From an uncultured Bacillota bacterium (GTDB taxonomy: Bacteria > Bacillota_I > Bacilli_A > Erysipelotrichales > Coprobacillaceae), in assembly GCA_949290865.1 (NCBI GenBank), contig CASETM010000100.1, positions 1-64,000 of the forward strand: a stretch of 64,000 nt of DNA, given 5' to 3'. The notes below the pieces were generated by a model that made no database searches, had not been told where the DNA came from, and saw nothing but the letters and a program-made list of their open reading frames with translations. Shown piece after piece: positions 35,487-43,650 of the stretch. The translations under genes were made by a program, and so were the position numbers. Within the stretch, counting starts at the first letter, position 1. Each line of letters opens with the position of its first letter.

Positions 35487-35496
35487 AATAAACAAA

Positions 35497-35522
35497 AAAT
35501 AAGGGCCTGCCCCTTATTTATA
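35497..35522 (-). terminator. terminator of the yneF-like gene
   Basis: AAATAAGGG/CCCTTATTT with a five-base loop overlapping the yneF stop, T-run on the minus strand. Confidence 0.8.
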
Positions 35523-35714
35523 TTGTGATTTCACAGAGGCCATAATTCTCTTAATTTGTGCCTCACTAGGTTTTCTTCCCATTTCCATATACATAGCACG
35601 AATCATTTTTTCATTGATTGGTGGATTTTTCTGTAATTGTTTCTTGAAGAAATAACGAGATGCAAAGAACCCTATAACTAGTCCTACAATTAAACCAAGA
35701 ACAGCATATAGCAT
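35514..35714 (-). CDS. UPF0154 family membrane protein (YneF)
   Basis: A 66-residue protein with one N-terminal transmembrane helix (LYAVLGLIVGLVIGFFASRYFF). The conserved UPF0154 tail is KQLQKNPPINEKMIRAMYMEMGRKPSEAQIKRIM. Function unknown. The location after the sirA-like gene matches Bacillus tkt-yneE-yneF. The SD is AAGGGGGT. Confidence 0.93.
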   Translation of the reverse strand: MLYAVLGLIVGLVIGFFASRYFFKKQLQKNPPINEKMIRAMYMEMGRKPSEAQIKRIMASVKSQYK

Positions 35715-35729
35715 TTGATAATACCCCCT

Positions 35730-36092
35730 TTACAATTTCTCTTCAATTATAACATAACTTTTCAATTTTTGATAGATAATATAAAAGAATATGTTGTTTT
35801 TATTTAATGAATGAATATAAATACGATTCTCATCAATCTCTAAAGTCATAATTTCACCAGTTAACTGATTATTTAAAATATGTATATTTTCCTGTCTTTG
35901 ATAATCACAGCGAGCAGCCAGCTGCCTGAAAATAATGTCATTTAAAAAAGAAAGATCTTCAAAACAGCTCTTTTTTAATGAGGTCATATAGGCATCTTCT
36001 GTTTTATCAGCCATGATAAACTTTTCCAGCTGAGGATATTGCGAAAATAAACTTTTATATTCCTCTTTATAAACAAATATCGTATATCTCAT
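35730..36092 (-). CDS. SirA-like sporulation inhibitor of replication (candidate)
   Basis: A 120-residue protein of low similarity to anything I can name. In Bacillus and Staphylococcus the gene between tkt and yneF is SirA (YneE), which binds DnaA domain I and stops re-initiation in sporulating cells. The start MRYTIFVYKEEYKSLF is like the MxxYxxYLIKEE opening of SirA. The mixed alpha/beta make-up with an aromatic beta-rich end (IYIHSLNKNNIFFYIIYQKL) is compatible. The identification is mainly by synteny; lengths differ (148 in Bacillus). Confidence 0.6.
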   Translation of the reverse strand: MRYTIFVYKEEYKSLFSQYPQLEKFIMADKTEDAYMTSLKKSCFEDLSFLNDIIFRQLAARCDYQRQENIHILNNQLTGEIMTLEIDENRIYIHSLNKNNIFFYIIYQKLKSYVIIEEKL

Positions 36093-36142
36093 TTACATCA
36101 CCAACTCTATCTTACACTAAAGGCAGCAAAAAAAAAGTAAAA

Positions 36143-36165
36143 AAAAAGGAAGAATCTTCCTTTTT
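36143..36165 (-). terminator. terminator of tkt
   Basis: AAAAAGGAAGA-a-TCTTCCTTTTT, reaching the tkt stop codon, followed by an A/T-rich run. Confidence 0.8.
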
Positions 36166-38140
36166 ATATAAGTTTCTGTATATTCTTTACAATATTATCA
36201 ACATTAAAGCCATAATATTCAATTACATCTTTTGCTGGAGCACTTTGTCCGAATTCATTGATCGACATCGTCATTCCATCAAGACCAACATATTTATACC
36301 AACCAAACTCACTTCCCATTTCAATAGAAAGACGTTTTCTCATGGCATCTGGTAAAATACTTTCTTTATATTGAGGATCCTGCTGATCAAACAGTTCCAT
36401 ACAAGGCATAGAAACAACTCTGACATCAATACCCTGTTCCAAAAGAACATCTTTGGCCTGCATTGCCAGATTAACTTCGGATCCAGTTGCGATAATGATT
36501 GCATCGAGTCTTTCTTTTTCTTTACCAATAATATATGCTCCTCGATATACACCTTCAACTGAACTGTCAGCCATCGTATCTACATTCTGTCTTGTCAGAA
36601 TCAAAGCAGTAGGATTTTCCTTTGATTCAATAGCCATTTTCCATGCTGCTGCCATTTCAACTGCATCAGCAGGTCTAAAGACTCTGATATTTGGTAATGA
36701 TCTTAACATTGTCAGCTGTTCAATTGGCTGATGAGTTGGTCCATCTTCACCAACAGCAATTGAATCATGAGATAATGGTAAAATAATTGGCAGTTTCATC
36801 AGACAGGACATTCTTAATGCTGCCTTGAAATAATCGGAAAACACCAGGAATCCACCTGCTGAAACTTTAACACCTTTATGCAAAGTAATACCATTCATGA
36901 TGGCAACCATCGCAAATTCACGAATACCGAAAACCAAATTTCTGCCATCATAATTTTCAACACTGAAACTCTTTTCATTCTTGATTTCTGTTTTTGTTGA
37001 ACATGCCAGATCAGCTGTTCCAGATAAGAAAGTTGGATTCTGTTTTGCTGCTTCCTGAATCAATTCCAATGATGTGTTTCTTGTAGCATCACAGTATCCA
37101 GGCTTATATTTACTGACAATCTCAGAAATATCCAAAGAATACTGATCCTTAATTGCAGAAAACAGTTCTTTAGCTTCCTGAGGATAGTCTTCCTGATATG
37201 CTTTGACTATCTTATTCCATTTGTTATATTTTGTTTTCCCTCTTTTGATCGATTTTTTCTTAAAATGATCATACACTTCTTCAGGAACGTAGAAATCTTC
37301 ATGATCAAAACCATAAGACAATTTTGCATGTTTTCCATCTTCTTCACCTAATGGTGCGCCATGAACCTTATTTGTTCCTTCAAATTGAGAACCATATCCA
37401 ATAATCGTATTAACAATGATCAAAGTAGGTTTAAATAATTCTCTTTTTCCTTTTTTAATACATTTATGTATGGCATCTATGTCATTTCCATCCTTGACTT
37501 CCAGAACTTGCCATCCACAAGATTCATAACGTTTTTTCACATTTTCACTGAAAGACATTGACAATGGTCCATCCAAAGTCACCTGATTAGCGTCATATAA
37601 AACAATGAGCTTCCCTAAGGATAAATGACCGGCAAGCGAAGCTGCTTCATAAGTTACACCTTCCTGCATATCGCCATCACCACATAAAACATATGTATAA
37701 TGATCGATAATGTCATAATTTTCTCTGTTGTATTTGGCAGCCAGAAACTTTTCAGCCATTGCCATACCTGTAGCCATTGGAATCCCTTGTCCTAATGGTC
37801 CACTTGATGCATCAACACCATGCGTCAATGCGAATTCAGGATGACCAGGAGTTGCAGAATGCAACTGTCTGAATTGTTTCAAATCTTCAATTGAAACATC
37901 ATATCCTGAAAGATGCAGTAAGCTATATAATAATGCAGAAGCATGTCCTGATGCTAATACAAATCTATCTCTATTAATCCAGCTGGAATCTTTATGATAA
38001 ATATTTAGTTCTTTATCAAATAACGTAAATAAAGCAGGTGCAGCGCCCAAAACCATACCTGGATGACCGGATTTTGCTTTATTGATTGTATCAATACCTA
38101 AACTTCTAATGGTTGCTATCGATAATTGTGATATATCCAT
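36164..38140 (-). CDS. tkt: transketolase
   Basis: Thiamine-diphosphate enzyme of the pentose phosphate pathway, 658 residues. Domain 1 has SGHPGMVLGAAP, the TPP motif GDGDMQEGVTYEAASLAGHL and DANQVTLDG. The Pyr domain has FGIREFAMVAIMNGI, with the catalytic Glu, and HDSIAVGEDGPTHQPIEQ. The C-terminal domain has IATGSEVNLAM. Flanking genes ynzC and sirA/yneF are in Bacillus order. The start has the SD AAGGGAG. Confidence 0.95.
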   Translation of the reverse strand: MDISQLSIATIRSLGIDTINKAKSGHPGMVLGAAPALFTLFDKELNIYHKDSSWINRDRFVLASGHASALLYSLLHLSGYDVSIEDLKQFRQLHSATPGHPEFALTHGVDASSGPLGQGIPMATGMAMAEKFLAAKYNRENYDIIDHYTYVLCGDGDMQEGVTYEAASLAGHLSLGKLIVLYDANQVTLDGPLSMSFSENVKKRYESCGWQVLEVKDGNDIDAIHKCIKKGKRELFKPTLIIVNTIIGYGSQFEGTNKVHGAPLGEEDGKHAKLSYGFDHEDFYVPEEVYDHFKKKSIKRGKTKYNKWNKIVKAYQEDYPQEAKELFSAIKDQYSLDISEIVSKYKPGYCDATRNTSLELIQEAAKQNPTFLSGTADLACSTKTEIKNEKSFSVENYDGRNLVFGIREFAMVAIMNGITLHKGVKVSAGGFLVFSDYFKAALRMSCLMKLPIILPLSHDSIAVGEDGPTHQPIEQLTMLRSLPNIRVFRPADAVEMAAAWKMAIESKENPTALILTRQNVDTMADSSVEGVYRGAYIIGKEKERLDAIIIATGSEVNLAMQAKDVLLEQGIDVRVVSMPCMELFDQQDPQYKESILPDAMRKRLSIEMGSEFGWYKYVGLDGMTMSINEFGQSAPAKDVIEYYGFNVDNIVKNIQKLI

Positions 38141-38221
38141 ATTACTCTCCCTTGCTAATTTTAAGACAATTCATATTATACACATTTTATGCGAAATTTA
38201 AATAATATTGTAAAAAATATA

Positions 38222-38449
38222 TTAATTTTTTAGTTTTTCATTTTTCAGTTTCTGAGGAGTAACATCATTCCCTTTTTCATCTACAACTTTAATAGATAAC
38301 AGCTGACTTTTAAAACCAGATCTGAACTGTTTAAGGTATTCCTGTCTTAATTTCTGCTGTTCAACCAGTTCTTCCTGAGTAATTTTTCCTTCTTTTTTCT
38401 TTTTTGCTAATTCATTGATTCTCTGAATTAATTTTTCATCAATCGACAT
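38222..38449 (-). CDS. DUF896 family protein (YnzC-like)
   Basis: A 75-residue, highly charged helical protein with the DUF896/UPF0291 signature INELAKKKKEGKITQEELVEQQKLRQEYLKQFRSGFKSQL. The C-terminus is VTPQKLK. Bacillus YnzC is SOS-associated, from the lexA-yneA-yneB-ynzC cluster; lexA and yneA are not here. It precedes tkt, with a strong SD (AAGGAGAA). Confidence 0.92.
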   Translation of the reverse strand: MSIDEKLIQRINELAKKKKEGKITQEELVEQQKLRQEYLKQFRSGFKSQLLSIKVVDEKGNDVTPQKLKNEKLKN

Positions 38450-38459
38450 AATTTTCTCC

Positions 38460-38626
38460 TTAAAAAAAGCTAGAGAGCGTTATAGATTATCCCTGTTTTG
38501 TACAGGTGGGCACCTTTAAACAGTTTTAGGATTCCTATTCAAGACAGGCCTTCAACACCACTGTTTAAGTCAGGTTCCCTTATCTATTGCGTAGGAAATT
38601 TATTTTATACTCTCTAGCTACTTCTA
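38460..38626 (-). ncRNA. ssrS: 6S RNA-like structured RNA
   Basis: The minus-strand sequence folds as a long interrupted rod. A closing stem AGCTAGAGAG/CTCTCTAGCT (38610-38619 with 38468-38477) ends in TTTTTTT, doubling as terminator. Inside are AATAGAT/ATCTAT, a large bubble with GGGAACCTGAC opposite GGTGCCCACCTG (the latter with a small CCTGT/ACAGG hairpin), then TTAAACAGT/ACTGTTTAA and an apical stem. This is the 6S RNA plan, which mimics an open promoter to bind RNA polymerase. TATACT lies just upstream. Length and the GTGCCCACCT motif fit Firmicute 6S; a covariance search would settle it. Confidence 0.75.
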
Positions 38627-38658
38627 GTATATCATAAATAGATAGAAATATTCTCTAT

Positions 38659-39942
38659 TTATTTATCTTTTTTTACAATAAATACAGAAACCATTTCTTC
38701 TTTAAAATACTTTAAAACTTCCTTGACATCATCCAAAGAAATTTCACTGATATAATCAACTATTTTTAAAGCATCAATCCCTTCAAAATAATATCTGCTG
38801 AAAAGATTGGCAATACTTTCAGGACTATTAAACATATTGATAAAATTGCCAATATGCTTTCTTTTGATCCTTTCAAAATCTTCTTCACTGATGCTATGAC
38901 TTTCAATATGACAGATAAAATCCATTAATGTTTCATATAATATCTGATAATTTTCCTGGTCTCCACCCATTAAGATAAAAGCATAATCCCTTTCCTGAGT
39001 AAAACTGGCACTAAATGTATCATTGATAATTTCTCGCGAAAGCCAGTCATTATATAAGGCAGAACTTTTTGAAAAAAACAAGTCAAATAATATATTCATT
39101 GCCAGTTCTCTTTTGATTTTATCTGTCGGTTCTTGAAGAATATCATTGATTTTAATTGAAACGATAATTTTATTCATTTCCACTGGCATTGTTATCATCT
39201 TCTCTTTGCAGCATACACTTTCCGGTTCATCAACAGTTCCTCTTATAACAGGCTTTGCTTTTTGAAAATTTTTGCTGTCTTGATTTTTTCTGATGACTTC
39301 CATTAAACAGTCAGGATTAACATTACCAACAACGAAAAGCATCATATTGCTGGGATGATAAAATGTATGATAGCACAGTTCCAGCATATCCTTATAAGTA
39401 CGATTAACAGATTCGCATGTCCCAGCAATATCTGTTTTTACCGGATGATCGTGGTAAAGATTCTGAATTGCCCCAAAATAGACACGCCAGTCAGGATCAT
39501 CATCATACATTTTTATCTCCTGACAGATGATTCCTTTTTCTTTTTCGACACTTTCATCTGTAATATCTAGACTTTGGACGAAATCCAGCAGCAGTTCTAC
39601 GCATTTTTCTTCCTGAGACGTCGTTGAAAATAGATAAGCAGTACGACTTGAAGATGTAAAAGCATTACTGCTGGCACCAAGAGCTGCAAATTTATCTGAA
39701 GCATCTCCATCTTTCATATCGAACATTTTGTGTTCAAGAAAATGAGCAATTCCATCTTCCACCTTAAGCATCTGTTTTTGCCCAAGTGGAACAAAAGATG
39801 TATCTACTGAACCAAAACGCGTTGAAAAAAGACCGTATGTTTTTTCAAAACCTCGTTTTGGCAAAATGTAAACCTGCAATCCATTATTTAAAGTTTCATG
39901 ATACAGTGTTTCTTTTAAAGTCTGATAATAAAGCTTTTCCAT
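38659..39942 (-). CDS. M16 family zinc peptidase (YmfH-like)
   Basis: A 427-residue M16 (insulinase-type) peptidase with the inverted zinc motif HFLEH (H67-E70-H71) and the third ligand glutamate in GIICQEIKMYDDDPDW. It pairs with the following non-catalytic homologue; its start overlaps that gene's stop by one base. Bacillus YmfF/YmfH sit downstream of spoIIIE in the same way. The function of the pair is unsettled. Confidence 0.9.
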   Translation of the reverse strand: MEKLYYQTLKETLYHETLNNGLQVYILPKRGFEKTYGLFSTRFGSVDTSFVPLGQKQMLKVEDGIAHFLEHKMFDMKDGDASDKFAALGASSNAFTSSSRTAYLFSTTSQEEKCVELLLDFVQSLDITDESVEKEKGIICQEIKMYDDDPDWRVYFGAIQNLYHDHPVKTDIAGTCESVNRTYKDMLELCYHTFYHPSNMMLFVVGNVNPDCLMEVIRKNQDSKNFQKAKPVIRGTVDEPESVCCKEKMITMPVEMNKIIVSIKINDILQEPTDKIKRELAMNILFDLFFSKSSALYNDWLSREIINDTFSASFTQERDYAFILMGGDQENYQILYETLMDFICHIESHSISEEDFERIKRKHIGNFINMFNSPESIANLFSRYYFEGIDALKIVDYISEISLDDVKEVLKYFKEEMVSVFIVKKDK

Positions 39943-41204
39943 TATTCATCTCTCCCCTTCAACAAAAATATCGTATCCAATGTCATATTCTGGCAGACAT
40001 TAATAATATCCTGCTTTGTGACAGCCATAATCTTGTCAATATACTCTTCATCCGTTTCCTGTTTATGAATGATATTTTTATTGAACAGCAAAGCAATCTG
40101 ACTGATTGGTTCATCTTTTGTTTTAGTCAGGGCATTTTTGATCATCAGCTTAGCAACATCAATATCTTTTTCTTCAAACTTGCCTTCTTTCATCGCTGTT
40201 ATCTGTTCATCAACCAGTTCTTTAACTTTTTCGTAATCCTTGCTTTCAATACCGGCAGTAATAACAACAATACCATGAAAAGCATCATAACTTGAAGAAA
40301 TATAATAACATAAAGAATTTTTCTCTCTAATGACTTTAAACAGTTTTGATTGACTGGAACTGCCGAAAATCATATTAAAAACTGTAAAAGCATAATGATT
40401 CTTTGAAACAAGGCTGGAATCAATCGTATAACCCATATTCAGTTTTGCCTGTGTAATATCCTGCTTTTCTATAATTTCATTGATCTGATTTCGTTGCGTT
40501 GAAATTTCATATACTGTTTCATATTCATGATGATTTTCAGGAAAAGAGAGATAATAATCAAAAAGATCAACGATCTTTTCATCAACATCACCTACAACAT
40601 AAATATTTTTCTGATCTTGTTTCAGACATTCTTGAAAATAGTCAAACAGTTCCCTGTTGGTCAAAGCATCAACTTCATTCAAATAACCATAAGTACTAAT
40701 TCCTAAAGGCTGATCCTTTCCGAAATATTCGAAAAGTTTTTCGAGACTATAAAAAAACTTGTCGTCCTGATTAGAAATAATACGATCTTTCAACTCTTTT
40801 TTCTTCATTCCGAACATTTTTTCATCAAACAGTCCGTCTTTGGCATTTGGTTTATGAAAAACATCATTCAGCAGCTTAATCTGTTTGACCAGGAGGTCTT
40901 CCTGATAAGGAAGAAAATCCTGATTAATGCAGACAGAATTAATATTGATCACATGACTTTTCCCTTTTGTCGAAACACTTGATCCAAATTTCATTCCATA
41001 CATGCTTTCCAGATATTTAGACAATTCCTGAGTAGAGGGATAATCTTCTGTTCCAGTAGTAAACATAAATGACAGCAGCGTTCTCTTGGTTACTGTTGTT
41101 CTTTCTAGTTTGTTCTGAAGTTTTAAAGATATTGTAATATTTTTAAATTTATCAGTTGGTATCAAATGTAATTGATACCCTTTCATCTTATAACATTTTT
41201 CCAT
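39942..41204 (-). CDS. M16 family inactive partner (YmfF-like)
   Basis: A 420-residue M16-fold protein without the HxxEH motif: the equivalent region reads TLLSFMFTTGTEDYPSTQELSKYLE. It is probably the non-catalytic half of a heterodimer with the adjacent YmfH-like peptidase. The C-terminal half (YAFTVFNMIFGSSSQSKLFKVIREKNSLCYYISS) is well preserved. The SD is AAAGGAGAA. It follows ftsK/spoIIIE, as in Bacillus. Confidence 0.9.
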   Translation of the reverse strand: MEKCYKMKGYQLHLIPTDKFKNITISLKLQNKLERTTVTKRTLLSFMFTTGTEDYPSTQELSKYLESMYGMKFGSSVSTKGKSHVININSVCINQDFLPYQEDLLVKQIKLLNDVFHKPNAKDGLFDEKMFGMKKKELKDRIISNQDDKFFYSLEKLFEYFGKDQPLGISTYGYLNEVDALTNRELFDYFQECLKQDQKNIYVVGDVDEKIVDLFDYYLSFPENHHEYETVYEISTQRNQINEIIEKQDITQAKLNMGYTIDSSLVSKNHYAFTVFNMIFGSSSQSKLFKVIREKNSLCYYISSSYDAFHGIVVITAGIESKDYEKVKELVDEQITAMKEGKFEEKDIDVAKLMIKNALTKTKDEPISQIALLFNKNIIHKQETDEEYIDKIMAVTKQDIINVCQNMTLDTIFLLKGRDE

Positions 41205-41238
41205 AAATTCTCCTTTATCAATCTCATATATTATACAC

Positions 41239-41291
41239 TTTTCTTTATAAAAATAAAAAAATATATCATTTTTTTATTTTTATAAAGAAAA
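41239..41291. repeat. 24-bp perfect AT-rich inverted repeat
   Basis: The left arm 41239-41262 (begins TTTTCTTTATAA) is the exact reverse complement of 41268-41291 across the loop ATATC. It lies 30 bases after the ftsK stop. It could be an unusually long terminator for ftsK. The T-stretches fall inside the arms rather than after a GC stem, so it is not a standard terminator. Confidence 0.85.
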
Positions 41292-41320
41292 AGACACCGA
41301 AAAATATCAATGTCCTTTCT

Positions 41321-43582
41321 TTAAATATCTTCTTCACTGTATCCACGAATATAGACTTCCCTTGGTTTTGACCCAAGCTGTGGTCCAATAACCCCATCAG
41401 CTTCAAGCTGATCAATGATTCGTGCAGCTTTATTATAACCGATGCGAAACTGTCTTTGCAGCAGTGATGTACTTGCCTTCTGTGCTTTGATAACAAATGC
41501 CCGGCACATTTCATATTCTTCATCTTCCTGATCTTCTTTTGAAAGATTCGTCCCCGCTACAGGTTTAACATTTGTGTATCTGTCATCATAGCTGGCTTCC
41601 TGCTGCTTTGTAATATAGTAAGTAATCGCTTCAACTTCTTTATCATCGACAAAGGCACCCTGCACACGAATCGGCGAATTCTGTCCCATTGGCAGAAACA
41701 ACATATCTCCTTTTCCTAAAAGTTTTTCTGCTCCCACACAATCCAGTATCGTCCTTGAATCGATGCTCGAAGACACTGCAAAAGCAATACGTGACGGAAT
41801 ATTAGCCTTGATTACTCCAGTAATAATATCCGTAGAAGGTCTCTGGGTAGCTACAATCAGATGAATTCCAGCAGCACGGGCAAGCTGAGCAATACGCATG
41901 ATACAGTCTTCAACATCTTTGCTGGCAACCATCATCAGATCAGCAACTTCATCTAAAACAACAACGATATAAGGTAATTTATCCAGCTGTTCGTCTTTGG
42001 AAAGTTCTTCATTTTTTCTTTCAATATAGCTGTTATATGTTTCGATCTTTCTGACATTGGCGGCAGCAAAGAGATCATATCTTCTTTCCATTTCTGATAC
42101 GACTTCGCGTAACGTAGCTGCTGCTTTTTTAGGATCGTTGACAACTGGTGCCAACAAATGAGGTATACCGTTATAATTTGATAATTCGACTTTTTTAGGA
42201 TCGATGAGAATCAGCTTGACTTCATCTGGTCTAGCTCTCATCAGAATACTGCAAATAATCGTATTGATACACACAGATTTTCCCGAACCTGTCGCTCCGG
42301 CAATCAGTAAATGTGGCATTTTGTTTAATTCTGCATAAATGACTTTCCCATTAACATCTTTCCCTAAAGGAACCAGCAGTTTACTGTCCCTCAGGTCTGC
42401 TGGAATATCCTTAAAAACTTCTTTAAAAGATACCATGGTGGAAACGAGATTAGGAATCTCTACCCCTACTGCCGGCTTCCCAGGTATCGGTGCTTCAATA
42501 CGAATATCTTTTGCTGCCAGAGCCAGTTTAATATCATCCTGTAAAGACATGATTTTATTCACTCGTGTTCCCGTCTCCAGTTTTAATTCATATTTGGTGA
42601 TGGATGGTCCGATCATAATATTTGTGATCATCGCATGAACCCCAAATTCATTTAATACATTTGTCAGACGTTCAGCACTGTCCATCGCATAACTTTTATT
42701 TTCTCCCTGCTTTTTATTGACAGTTTTATTTAATAATGTTAAAGGTGGCAGACGATATAAAGTCTTTTTTACATGATGTTCTTCTTCAACAGAAACACTT
42801 TCCATAATATGTTCTTCGTGAACATCATTTTCATCAGGTTGTTCAGCCTGTTCATTATGATCAACAATTTCAATGGTCTGCTTATCCTCTTTATATTCAA
42901 AAACCGGTTCAGACTCTTCCTTTGGTTCTATAGTTTTGTGATCCTCAAAAACCTTTTCATCAAACAGAATTGACTGTTCATTTTTCTTATTGAAGAATTC
43001 TCCAAAATATTCTGATTTGTTTTTTACAGAAGATTTTGTTTTTGATAAATGATCTTTTGCTTTCTCCTTAATAACTTTTTTATGTTCGAGATAAAATCTG
43101 CTGCCAAAAAGAATCAGACCAATGACAATGATAAAATAACCCGCAATTAAAGCTCCCAGCTGATCAAACAGCAGACTCAATAGACCATAAACAACAGCAC
43201 CAGCAAAACCGCTGCGATTTAATGGTACCGTATTAATATATGACTGAATGACTTTTAAACCTGTCAAGTTTGAATTTGTATACATCAAGACCAACAAGCC
43301 AATAAAAATCATATATATCCCCACAGCTCTTGGTCCAGACATTTTTGGCAATTTTGCCTTGATAGTTGCATAAAACATAAAAATGATAGAAAGCAAATAG
43401 ATAATGCCATTTAAATTACCAAAGAGGTATGTAAATACAAAATGAAGATGTTCCCCAATGAAACCAAGTTTCATTGCCGCAACAATGATTAAAAAAACAG
43501 CAACAATACATATGATCCTGAATTTTAATTCTTCACTTATCTGTTCCTGTCTCGATTTTCTTTTTCTCGCTGTTTTTGCCAT
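41321..43582 (-). CDS. ftsK: DNA translocase FtsK/SpoIIIE
   Basis: Septal DNA pump that segregates the chromosome (into the forespore in sporulating cells). 753 residues. Four N-terminal membrane helices (about 25-170) are followed by an acidic linker. The RecA-like motor has Walker A GATGSGKSVCIN and Walker B VVLDEVADLMM. The C-terminal gamma winged helix (LLQRQFRIGYNKAARIIDQLEADGVIG) reads SRS/KOPS signs. ATG 43582 has the SD GGGGAG; an in-frame TTG upstream does not. Placement between RNase J2 and ymfFH matches Bacillus spoIIIE. Confidence 0.95.
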   Translation of the reverse strand: MAKTARKRKSRQEQISEELKFRIICIVAVFLIIVAAMKLGFIGEHLHFVFTYLFGNLNGIIYLLSIIFMFYATIKAKLPKMSGPRAVGIYMIFIGLLVLMYTNSNLTGLKVIQSYINTVPLNRSGFAGAVVYGLLSLLFDQLGALIAGYFIIVIGLILFGSRFYLEHKKVIKEKAKDHLSKTKSSVKNKSEYFGEFFNKKNEQSILFDEKVFEDHKTIEPKEESEPVFEYKEDKQTIEIVDHNEQAEQPDENDVHEEHIMESVSVEEEHHVKKTLYRLPPLTLLNKTVNKKQGENKSYAMDSAERLTNVLNEFGVHAMITNIMIGPSITKYELKLETGTRVNKIMSLQDDIKLALAAKDIRIEAPIPGKPAVGVEIPNLVSTMVSFKEVFKDIPADLRDSKLLVPLGKDVNGKVIYAELNKMPHLLIAGATGSGKSVCINTIICSILMRARPDEVKLILIDPKKVELSNYNGIPHLLAPVVNDPKKAAATLREVVSEMERRYDLFAAANVRKIETYNSYIERKNEELSKDEQLDKLPYIVVVLDEVADLMMVASKDVEDCIMRIAQLARAAGIHLIVATQRPSTDIITGVIKANIPSRIAFAVSSSIDSRTILDCVGAEKLLGKGDMLFLPMGQNSPIRVQGAFVDDKEVEAITYYITKQQEASYDDRYTNVKPVAGTNLSKEDQEDEEYEMCRAFVIKAQKASTSLLQRQFRIGYNKAARIIDQLEADGVIGPQLGSKPREVYIRGYSEEDI

Positions 43583-43626
43583 CTTCTCACTCCCCTTTGC
43601 CAATTATAGCACATTATTCTCATAAA

Positions 43627-43650
43627 ACAAAAGCAAGTATAAACTTGCTT
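43627..43650 (-). terminator. terminator of the RNase J gene
   Basis: AAGCAAGT/ACTTGCTT with a four-base loop, then TTTGTTTTA on the minus strand, overlapping the gene's stop. Confidence 0.8.

Noticed and set aside
36371-36731. Plus-strand frames inside tkt
   Set aside because: Antisense shadows of the tkt coding sequence without SDs or family motifs.
41266-41523. 85-residue minus-strand frame at the ftsK 3' end
   Set aside because: Out-of-frame shadow of ftsK running into the inverted repeat; no start signals.
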